DNA of 64,000 nt from Anisus vortex (lineage: Eukaryota > Mollusca > Gastropoda > Planorbidae), in contig CASBPS010000186.1 in NCBI GenBank assembly GCA_949126835.1, positions 15,001 to 79,000 of the forward strand. Direction: 5' to 3'. Under the pieces are notes generated by a model. It saw nothing but the letters and a program-made list of their open reading frames with translations, did not search any database and was not told the DNA's origin. Made by a program: the position numbers and the translations under genes. Below, in pieces: positions 46,701 to 58,700 of the stretch (its first letter is position 1; each line of letters begins with the position of its first letter).

Positions 46701-49700
46701 ACACTTTGTCCACTGAGAGCAGCACGAGGAGAACAAAATCTGTCCAGGAAGGTCTCAGGCTGAAACGATACGGTGCCCAAAAGAGTGACGAGGATGAAAA
46801 AGACAAAGAATCTGTGAGATTTTTTTTTCCTAAACTTTTTAAGGCTTGTTGCCTCTAAAAGAAATACTTTAAATTTGTGCTAGTGTCCAGATTGTCAAAG
46901 TCTGTTTCATTAACTTTCAGAACAGTGAAGTTGGATTCTTGAACAAAACAAAGCTGTTATCAATATTGAAAGGCTTTGGAGAATATCCTGCTAAATACAG
47001 GTCAGTGCTGTCCAAGCTTCAATCAATAAAATTTTGTACACTCTATGAAACTATCTTCATAAAGGATTCAAATTCTTTTACTTAAAAAAAAAATTGTTTA
47101 CGAAAAAATTTCAATTCTGCGTTCCTAGGCTCAAGATTGCTCCACACTTCATGGAGTTTTTTTTTTACCTGTACTTCCTCAGCACATACAGTGATTATAG
47201 GACTTTCTACCATGACTATAGGACTTTATACCTTAATTATACAGGGCACGGTAGCCGAGCGCCAGCACATTTGGCTGGCGTACCAAATGTCCTTGGTTTG
47301 AATCCTGGTGACGGCTAAGATTTGTTCCTGGGTCTGGAGGGTGTCCCTGACTCTACCCAGCTCTGATGGGTACTTGACTTTAGTTGGGATGAAGATGAAG
47401 TAAAGGTTGCTGGGCATTGAATTAGCTACACAATCCCCTTGTACGCAGTGGCTACAGAAACTGGTAAACGCTGCTTCACCAGCCTTATTATCAGTTTGGT
47501 CTGAAGGATACTTTAATACCATAATTATAAAAATGTCCTGGAAGCAACAGTTTATAGACTTTTTGTAAGACATGCGTTTGTATTACTCTAAGTAATGTCC
47601 TGTATCTTCTCTCTGTATACAATAGGTGGGGGAGGGGTGTATGCATTAATTTTTCATTTCTCTTTATTACCCTTACAAATTTTCAACCAAATCAACCAAT
47701 TGGTATGTCTTCAAGAAATTTTTTGATGGACAAAGGGAACAAAAGCTGCTATATATTGAAAAAAACATTCAAAGTTAAACAAAATTCTAATGAGGCCTTT
47801 GTGGTAACCCAAAAAATTCAAAAGGGGAGTTGCAACTCTCTTCTCCAGTCCACTCTCTTTTGCTGATTCCCAGATTTGCTTGCCTTTACCGAAGACTTGT
47901 ATATTAAATATATGATTGGTGTAATAGTTTGAATTTAAAAAAAAAATGAATTGTATATATATATATATTAATCTTATGCCAATCAGGATGTTTATCTGGA
48001 ACAAGATCTTGGAACTGCCTGAGAACTACTCAGCATATGCTGCCTTGATTGACAAGGGAGCTCACCCTGCCTTTGCAAAGCTCCATGAAATTTATCCAAT
48101 CAAAAGTAGGAAGCTGCTTAGAATTTTACAAAGGTTGGTGACATTATTGTCTAAAATTATTTTTTTTATAAATACCACAAATCAAAGCACACATTAAAAA
48201 GCACTACTCCCAACCCCCAAGCCACTGATTTGCTAAGTCTTGAAAATACTTTTGTTTGCCCATGTTAATGCTTTATAAAAAAAAAATTCACTGATTAAGA
48301 GTTTGACTGATAAAGAGTTTGACTGATAAAGTGCTTTACTCCACAGAATATTATCTACCCTGTCCCATTGGTCACCAATATTTGGAGAGACTCAGTACTT
48401 GCCCTGTTTTGTTTTTCCGTTTGTGAAATTGTTTCAGAACAATCACCTGATCTGCTTTGAGCTCATCGTGACTATAATTGGTAAGTATAGGTCTATCATC
48501 TGTCACTATAATTGGTAAATATAGGTCTATCATATGTCACTATAACTGGTAAGTAGGCCTTTAGGACTATCATCTTTACACAACTTCTTATAATGGATCC
48601 ACATTGATACAATTCTTATTTTATGATGCATTTCTAGGCTGTGTTGGAACAATAAAACTATTTGACATATTTCATAGCTAGTTATTGGTTTGGTTACATT
48701 TTGAATTATAAACAGTAACAAAATACATAGTTGAAATGAAAAACTTTAAAAGTTTACTACTTATCAGTAAAATGAAAGAGTGCATAGAATATGTGGAGTC
48801 TCAAATATTTAAAGTTGAATTGAATATTTAAATTATTAAGAACCTAAGGTAAAATTTGTTTTTAAAAATGGAAAGTTTCTTTCATATTGCATGTTGTCTC
48901 AGTGACCACACATTAAAATGTGAATTTTTTAAGTAAATGCAATTTTTACACATGTTAATGTTGCTTTAATCTTTGTACATTTTGTAAAGTATGATTTTAA
49001 ATCTTTATCCATTGTATAAAATTGAGTTTCCAATCTCCATCTATTAATCCTTATATGTGCAGTTTCTGTTTTCATTATTTATCCACTGTATAACATTGAG
49101 TTTCCAATCTTCATCTATTAATCCTTATGTTCAGTTTCTGTTTTCATTATTTATCCACTGTATAACATTGAGTTTCCAATCTTCATCTACTAATCATTAT
49201 GTTCAGTTTCTGTTTTCATTATTTATCCACTGTATAACATTGAGTTTCCAATCTCCATCTACTAATTGTTATGTGCAGTTTCTGTTTTCATTATATATCC
49301 ACTGTATAACATTGAGTTTCCAATCGTCATCTACTAATCGTTATGTTCAGTTTCTGTTTTCATTATTTATCCACTGTATAACATTGAGTTTCCAATCTCC
49401 ATCTACTAATTGTTATGTGCAGTTTCTGTTTTCATTATTTACCCACTATATAACAAGTTTGTTTCTCTTACAGTTAACTGGTGCCAGCATTGGTTTGAAT
49501 ATTTTCCTAATCCACCAATCAATGTACTGAGTATGATAGAGAACCTGTTGGCTCAACATGACCCTTACCTTCTTCAACATTTTGTCAGGTGTGGTGTTAC
49601 TTCACAGGTATGTAGTGGTTGGTTTCTCATTGTTGTTGTTTTATCTGTTTATAGGAAAATATTGAAATTCACTTTGCAGATCCTGGTATCCTTATAAAAC

Positions 49701-52700
49701 AAAAATAGATCTTGTAAGCTTTCTATTAAACGACCATCTCCAAATCAGTGCTCGATTGTGTTATACATTATTCAAAATGCTCTCAAGACTTCTTTACTTC
49801 ATACTTTTTTATAAACCAGTGAGAAAATGTTTAAGGTAAAAGTTTGGTGTAAACTGTTGCAACCAATTACAATTCACCTGAAACCAATCTAATCTAAATT
49901 TGCACTTGATTAAAAAAAAATGTGTTCTTCCAAAAGATTATCTTTGATTGACTGATTATTTACGTTTGCAAAAAGGTATAATTATCTAGCTTTGTGGTTA
50001 TGTTCTCTGAAAAAAAAATGGGATGGTGTCTCGGATAACTTAATACACGTGTTACTATATAGGTAATTAAATGCCATTTCCAACAATATATAAATATCCT
50101 AAGCGTAGTTATGCTTACTAATTTTAAACAGATTACATAAAAACAATGATTTAATAAAAACTCTAGTTTTTTAGTCTAATGAATTCAAAGTCTTGAATTC
50201 AAGTATATTGTTAAGTTTGGTACCAATTAATACCTGTTCAGGGCTCTTTCTAATCATATATATCATTATATAGCTCAAAATGCTCGAAAATAATCATTTA
50301 TGTATTTTTTCCTATTTATTGCCCCACGATAATTTTATATTTGCAATATAATTTTACAGCCAACCCTTGTGTTACGTCCACAATCCCCTTGTGGCCAGAG
50401 CTGTGTAGATCTTGCTGATAATTCTCGTTAGTCCTAGGGGAGACTTTAATTATTAGTATTTATGTTTCAGTATTACACGAACTCTTCTTATAGTCCTGGG
50501 CGCAAATTCAGTATTTGTATTCCAACATTTCCTCTCTTGTAAATTATGGTAGTAGATAAATCTTATAGTAATGTATACAACACAATAGGATAGTAACTTG
50601 ACAAAGAAGCTTCAGTGTAACTGTTGTTGATAGTTTATTTCAGGTGGTATGTTCAATATATACAATATATCTATTATGTACAGTTAGAATAAAATAGTGC
50701 AAACACAAACGTTCAAAGGAACATCTTTTGAAACTCCCTGTCTTTCAGACAAAACAAATCATTAAATACTATCCGAGTGGTGCAAGGGATAGACCCATTA
50801 TCAGTAGGGGTGAAAATCATGGTATCATTACAAAACTCATAACAAAAACGATAGGAACTTCCCCTATTAAATAATGAGTCGTTCCCAGACTCTGAGAATT
50901 TGAGATAAACACAGAATCCCAGCATTACCTAGAACCTTTCGTTTTCCTACTAAACGTCCTAATATCGCGTGTAGTAAGAAAAGAGAGAGAGAGGAGAATA
51001 AACATTGCGTGTTCCAATTCTTGGAAAAACAATATACATGACACGCCCCCACCCAATGAAAGAAATAATGTACCATAATTACCCAAGTAATACTCAACAT
51101 GGTACATTTTTCGTACTTAACACTATCGTTTTAACAACCAACAATCAATGGAAGATTATAAGACAATTTAAGCAAACATGGCTCACTGGCACAACTAAAT
51201 TATAAAAATTGTCACTACCCAATGGTAATTGTGATTATAACGTGATGGACAAATATTTCCCCGTTAGTATTAATATTAACTAATGTCTCAACAAGTACAA
51301 ATAATTAAAAAATATTCTAGTCATTCTTATTTTAACTATGTACAGTTGTGTGGATTTCCACCAAAATTTGCAAAAAGTCTTAATCTATTTAAACAAATAT
51401 AACATTGCTCAAACTCTGTCAATTTTCAACAGTTTACTTCTAATATACAAACCAAAAGATAAGTTATACATAACTCGAATCAAACTATAGGTTACTTCCC
51501 CTTTAAATTACAGTGTCAACTTGACATTAACAGGGTTCATACCTAAGATGATGATACTTCCCCTTTTCTCAAATACGAGGAGAAAATACACTCTAGTTAC
51601 GATTACTACAGTAATCTAAATATTAAAATGTAATCCACTATTATGCGTTTTTGGCAAATTTAAAAGTTTAATATAAAAGATTGTTCAGGGTTGAATGAGT
51701 GCTCACCTTTAGGTACCTTTGTTTCCCTCCATTCCCGGATATATGGAATATATAACAACCTATATACAACATAGTGAATATCCACTAGTTTTTCCCATTC
51801 TATTACCATGATATAACAATTTAGCAATAGTTTTCCAATATTATCTATTAATTTATACCAATTAAGATTACATCTCTTTCTAAGATAAAAATTGTACATA
51901 TTATTATTTAGTTCCATTCATTAACTAAAATAAAAAACAAGATAATAAATCAATTAGCTTAAAGTTTCCCAATTAATTGCATGCAATGACCATTAACTTC
52001 CATCCATCCATATCAAGTAGATACATGCATATATATTTATTGCATAGTGCATCAAAATTTAAATGGAATTTCTTTTCCATAATAAAATGAATTGAAGCAA
52101 ATGAATTTAAAATATATCAGAACATCAATATTATACATGATTATAAAAATTATTAATACTTTCAAAAGACTTGACTTCTGCATGATACAAGTATTCTATA
52201 GGTATTCCATAATCAAAATTCAAACGAATGATAGGTTATCATGACACATTCTTAATGAATAAATGAGATGATCTGAAAAAGAAGTATGGGGTTATTCAGT
52301 CAATCATGTAGCACCCGAGATAGAGTATCAGCTGTGACGTTGTCCCTACCCCTCAGGTGTTTTATGTTTAAGTCATAGGCTTGGAGGAATAAGCTCCATC
52401 TAACAAGCCTCTGGTTTTGCTTGACCCTGGAGAGAAAAGTCAGAGGGTTGTGGTCGGTCAGTATTTCTATCGGGTACCCAGAGCTGTTTACATAGAAATC
52501 AAACTGTTTTAACGCTAGGATCAACCCTAAAAGTTCCTTCTCACTTGTATTATAATTACGTTCATGGATATTGAATTTCTGTGAGTGGTAGCACACCGGG
52601 TGCTCCTCTCCGTGGTCATCCTGCTGAGTCAGCACCGCTCCCATCCCAGTATCGCACGCGTCTACTGCAATTTTAAAGGGTCTATCAAAACGCGGGGTCA

Positions 52701-55700
52701 CCAAAATAGGGGCCCTGGATAATCTTAACTTCAACTCATCAAACGCCTTTTGGCACTTGTCAGACCAAACAAAGCGATTGTTCTTCTTTAGTAGGTCAGT
52801 TAAGGGGCAAGCTACCGTAGAAAAGTCCTGGCAAAACTTACGATAATACCCGGCCATTCCAAGGTAACTACGGAGTTGTTTCCTTGTCTGTGGCACTGGG
52901 ACATTCTGAATAGCTTCTATTTTAGCATTTACTGGTTTAACCTTTCCACCACCCACTACATGTCCAAGATACTCGATAGTGGCATGTCCAAACTGACTCT
53001 TAGCCAGGTTTATTGTCAAATTGGCGTTATTCAGTCGTTCAAACAAGTGTCGTAGTTGACTGACATGTGTCTTGAAATCTGTACTATACACCACTATGTC
53101 GTCGAGGTAGGCATTACACTGGAAGATACCGCGAGTGAGGGTGTTTATAAGCCTTTGAAACGTCGCCGGGGCATTACGGAGTCCGAATGGCATGACCTTA
53201 TACCTGTAAAGTCCGTCAGGTGTCACAAAGGCGGATACTTCCTGTGCCCGTGGCGTCAAAGGAATCTGAAAGTACGCGGAGAGAAGATCAATTTTTGTCA
53301 CATACGTCGCATCACCTATCTTATCAATGAGGTCATCAATACGAGGAATGGGATACGAGTCAGTCTTTGTCAAATTATTTAATTTCCTAAAGTCTGTACA
53401 AAACCGCAATGTGTTGTCGGCTTTTGGTACCAACACACAGGGTGAAGACCATTCGCTATCACATTCTTCCACTATGTCATTTTCTAACATATACTTCACC
53501 TCTGCTCTAATATGTTCAAGTCTGATGGGGTTAACTCTATATGGATGCTGTTTAATTGGCCTGGCACCCTCAGTTAATACTACATCGTGTTCTATTAGAT
53601 GTGTCCTCCTGGGAACATCTGTAAACAGTGACTTATATTCATGTACCAGCTCAATAATCTTCTCCTTATCTTCTACCGGAAGATGTTCTAGCCTTGTATC
53701 TAAACTCTTAAGAGCATCTGTATTATTAAGTTTACTTTCTGCAAACTTATATTCTATCCTAGATAAATCCGTCGGGACCCTAGCTAATGAAATCATGGGG
53801 ACCTCCCGTGGTTTACTCTTTTCCCTGGAAACATAGGGCTTAAGCAAATTAATATGGCATACCCTCTGCTTTTGTCTCCGGTCAGGAGTCTTTATCAAAT
53901 AATTGACCTCGCCAAGCTTTGACTCTATCTCATAGGGTCCACTAAACTTTGCACTTAAAGGCTGATTTTGCAAAGGTAGAAACACAAGAACTTTGTCACC
54001 TGGTGCAAAAGTTCTAGCTGTAGCTTTACGGTCATAGTTCTGTCTCATACGCTCCTGCATCTGTGGAAAATGAATCTTCACATGGTTAAAAGCATGATAA
54101 AGCCTATTTTTAAATTTATCTACATATGACAAAAGTCCAATCGGTTCACTGTCCGTTAGCCAAGTTTCATGTAGAAGTTTCAACGGACCTCTGACTGAGT
54201 GTCCATACACAAGTTCGAATGGGCTAAACCCCAGGGATTCCTGAGTGGCCTCCCTTGCAGCGAACAGTACATAAGGCACACCCTTATCCCAGTCTTTCTC
54301 GTTTTCATAACAGTACTTTTTAAGCATCGATTTTAATGTCTGATGAAACCTTTCCAGAGCTCCCTGGCTCTCAGGATGATAGGCACTTGATAGCCTATGG
54401 CTTATCCCTAATTGTTCCATGACTTGTTTGAAAATGTTCGAAGTAAAGTTAGTCCCCTGGTCGGACTGTACTGTCTTCGGTAGGCCATAACGTGTGAAGA
54501 AATTTGTCAGGGCGTCTACCACCTTCACTGTTGTTATGTTTCGCAACGGAATGGCTTCCGGGAAGCGAGTGGATGAACACATGACTGTGAGCAGGTATTG
54601 AAAACCGGCTTTTGTTTTCGGCAACGGGCCCACGCAATCAATGAGTATATGACTGAATGGTTCGTCGAACGCTGGTATCGGCTGGAGTGGAGCGACAGGA
54701 ATTCGTTGGTTAGGACGTCCTACCATTTGGCATACGTGGCAAGTCTTGCAGTATTGTTCGACATCTCTTCTCAGTCCTGGCCAGTAGAAGTAAGGGAGGA
54801 TACGGTGGTGCGTTTTCCGGACTCCCATGTGACCAGCGAAAGGAAGATCATGCGCCATACGCAGTATATCTTGACGATAGCACTTAGGTATTACAATCTG
54901 GTGAATACTGTCCCACTCGTTTGTACCTGAGTTGAGCGGTTTCGACTTTCTCATCAACACTTCATCTTTCATGTAGAAACATTCCGCCATTGCATCTGCA
55001 GTCTTTTCATCAACAGCTTTCATTCTGAGTTGCATTATTACTTCGTCATTCAATTGTTCTTTCACCAATTTCTGCTTTGGTGACAAAATGTTATCGTTCT
55101 CGGTTGCATCACCAGTTGTTAGTTCAGCAAAGAACGTAGCACTTAAATCGATGTCAGGTGTTTCTGTTATCACTGTTTCATTCGCATGTGTGTCTTCAGA
55201 ACAGACAAACACATCTTTCGTTGCACTACACGGCGTAGCAGGAGTCTTTACCGACTTCTTTTTCTGCATTGCTCTTGTCAGTGCACATGTTGGGCGTTCA
55301 TTGGCAGGACGTAGGTTTTTGTCCTCCGCCATCTTTGTCTCCAACACTTTAACCATGGGCTCGACAGTGACTCTGCCGCCCATAATGTCATTTCCTAATA
55401 TCATGGAAACGCCTTTGACGGGTAGTGCGCGCCACACTCCCACTACGATGTTACCTGTAAAAATATCCGACTCGAGTTTTATTCTGTGCAGTGGAGCTTC
55501 CACAGCCTCCATACTAGCACCTCTCAGCACAACAGACTCACCGGTACTGGTGGCATCCGTTAACGGCACACTGCCCTCCAGGATCACGCTGACAGCAGAG
55601 CCCGTGTCACGTAATATCTGTATTTTCTTCTTGCTGAGTACATCGACTTCTGTCGACACTGTCCCCTCGTAGACAAAGGGTCGAAAATCGGATAGGTCGT

Positions 55701-58700
55701 CCTCTTCCGGGACTTCAGGAACCATCTGTTCCTCACGGCCTTCTGAAAGCATAATAGATTGAGTACAGCTATTCTCTTTTACCTTAGATAGACTGTTCTC
55801 AAAAACCATCGACTCCACAACTATGGGCGATGCCGGCCGCATTTCTTTTGAGTTTCTTGACCCTGTGTTGCACACTTCTTCTGTCTGCTTGCTATCTTTC
55901 TGCACTCTGGCACAGTGTAGAATAGCACCTTGCTTCTTGGTAAGGATCCAACAATCTTTCTTCATGTGGCCCTCTTTCTTGCAATTGAAACATACCACCT
56001 TTGCTTTATTTACATCTGTCTGCTTCCTGAAATGAACTAAGTTACTATTATTATTTACACCACTGTTCTTATTATTGTTTTCACTTGTCTCTTTTGGTTT
56101 ACTAGCCTCCTTGGACTCTGGTTTGTGCACTTTGGGTTTGTCAGCATAATATGGCTTTATGCTGGCGTGAATTATGGCATAGTTATCTGCCAATCTAGCA
56201 GCTTCATGCACATCTTCAACCCCTCGGTCTGAGATGTGAGTTTTAATATCCACTCGAATACAATCATTGAATTCCTCAAACAATATTAGGTTCTTGAGTT
56301 TATCAAACTCACTTACATTCTGTGACCTTAGCCACTGTTCTAACATTTTCTCCTTTTGTCTCAAAAAGTCTACATGAGTTTGATCATATGCCTTCTTTCT
56401 GTCTCTAAATAGCTTTCTATATTTTTCTGGTGTCAGGGAATAACTTTTCAGCACCCTATCTTTGATTACTTCATAGTGTTAAACTCAACACTACGTCCAA
56501 TGCTTTTCCTTTGTTGAGAGTTGACCTTAACAATAAAGCCATCTTATCATCAGGGAACTGATAATCTACAGCTATCCTCTCAAAAAGCAAAAAGAAATCT
56601 TGAACATCTTCTTCTCTGAATATAGGCAAGTGTTGCTTCATTGCGCTAATATCCATACCGTTGCTGTCCCTACGATGGTCAGGTCTGTTCATGCGTGCCA
56701 TCTCTATCCTTTCTCTGCTTTCAATTTCTATCCTAATTCTTTCCAATTCTCTCCTTTCCATACTTTCTAATTCCATTCTCTTCATAGCTAATTGGAATTT
56801 TAGGTTTTCACTCAACCCTTCATCTTCATCATTGTTTGATGATCTAGATGACATATTTCTTACCTCGTCTCCGTGGGCAATTACCTCGCCCCCACTGGGA
56901 GCTACATAACCTTCATTGATATCGTTCTGTCCCACTTCAACTACACTACCAGTGTTCATGGCATTCTGCCCGTTCAAACATGTCATAATTTCTTTGGTCA
57001 AACGATTACGATTAGGTCTTGCCTGTCCTGCCTCAATCCCAAAGGACTCAGCTAATTCTTTTAGTTCAGCAAATGACATGGCATTAAGTTCCTCACTTGA
57101 TATATTCGAAGCCATAGTATAGCGTTCGAAATATTTGTTATAGTAGAGTAGTATATATTGTATAATAAAATATAAAGTTCCAACTTACGATTTGTCCAGA
57201 AATTTGCACAATATAATATTAAACACTTCGTGGAATCTTCACACTTCCCAAGGAATAAAAACGCAAACCAGTTCTCTCCTCTTTTTAAAAAGAATAGTTT
57301 CACAGTCCGAACGAGACTACCAAATCTTGTCAATCCTAGGTCAGGAAAAGTAGAACTCAAATATACCGGGCGAGACCACCAAATTTTGTTACGTCCACAA
57401 TCCCCTTGTGGCCAGAGCTGTGTAGATCTTGCTGATAATTCTCGTTAGTCCTAGGGGAGACTTTAATTATTAGTATTTATGTTTCAGTATTACACGAACT
57501 CTTCTTATAGTCCTGGGCGCAAATTCAGTATTTGTATTCCAACATTTCCTCTCTTGTAAATTATGGTAGTAGATAAATCTTATAGTAATGTATACAACAC
57601 AATAGGATAGTAACTTGACAAAGAAGCTTCAGTGTAACTGTTGTTGATAGTTTATTTCAGGTGGTATGTTCAATATATACAATATATCTATTATGTACAG
57701 TTAGAATAAAATAGTGCAAACACAAACGTTCAAAGGAACATCTTTTGAAACTCCCTGTCTTTCAGACAAAACAAATCATTAAATACTATCCGAGTGGTGC
57801 AAGGGATAGACCCATTATCAGTAGGGGTGAAAATCATGGTATCATTACAAAACTCATAACAAAAACGATAGGAACTTCCCCTATTAAATAATGAGTCGTT
57901 CCCAGACTCTGAGAATTTGAGATCAACACAGAATCCCAGCATTACCTAGAACCTTTCGTTTTCCTACTAAACGTCCTAATATCGCGTGTAGTAAGAAAAG
58001 AGAGAGAGAGGAGAATAAACATTGCGTGTTCCAATTCTTGGAAAAACAATATACATGACACTTGGTTCACAAACTAAATGCCTCAAATCATTAACAATTG
58101 GCTTGTGAAAAAATGTTTTAATTCCAGAATTTGTGTGTGCTCTGAACTGTCTCTGGCTACGAACAATTAAATCATCAAAATCATAAAGACTTTTTATTTA
58201 TGCTCTGTTTAATAAAAAGTAGATACTGTTTTATGTCAGGCTAACTAGGCATTGTTTTAACAGACAACCCACTGTGTAGGAAATATATTCAGAATAGAAA
58301 GAAAGAACTTTTATTTTTACTTCTGTACTGATAAAAGGAGGCACAGTAGCTGTGCGGCAGCGTGTTCGGCTGGTATAACGAAGGTCCTCAGTTTGAATCC
58401 TGGTGCAGGCTAGGATTTTTTCCCGGTCTTGAGGGTGTCCCTGAGTCTACCCAGCTCTGATGGGTACTTGACTTTAGTTGGGGTAAAGTAAAGGCAGCTG
58501 TGCATAGTGCTGGCCATACAATCATCTAGTATACCGTGACCATAGAAACTGGCAAACGCTGCTTCACTGGATCAATTCGGTCCGGCGAGTACTTTACTTT
58601 TTTTTTTACTGATAAAATTTGTACTAAATTAAATGAAGAGCTAAGAGTCATCAAATGATATCACTCCACTAAAACAGCAGCCAAGCTGTAGCATGAACAT

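Larger units (their letters stand above)
50370..58060 (-). mobile_element. Gmr1-like LTR retrotransposon in TBC1D31 intron 12
   Basis: Two 674-bp LTRs (50370-51043 and 57387-58060) begin TGTTACG and end CATGACA. By eye they differ at one base (A at about 50905, C at about 57922). A 4-bp duplication CTTG lies at 50366-50369 and 58061-58064. The coding order on the minus strand is gag, zinc knuckle, protease, integrase, RT, RNase H. Integrase ahead of a Ty3/gypsy-type RT is the known hallmark of the Gmr1 group. It lies antisense to the host gene. One frameshift separates gag from pol. Confidence 0.95.

Noticed and set aside
46083..47308. tRNA-gene-like B-box sequences
   Set aside because: They are heads of SINEs; no complete cloverleaf with intact acceptor stem was seen.
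49057..49530. 157-codon plus-strand frame in intron 11
   Set aside because: Generated by the 72-bp repeat; overlaps exon 12 in another frame.
53056..55672. Plus-strand frames of 108-194 codons across the Gmr1-like pol
   Set aside because: Antisense shadows of the intact 1384-codon pol frame.
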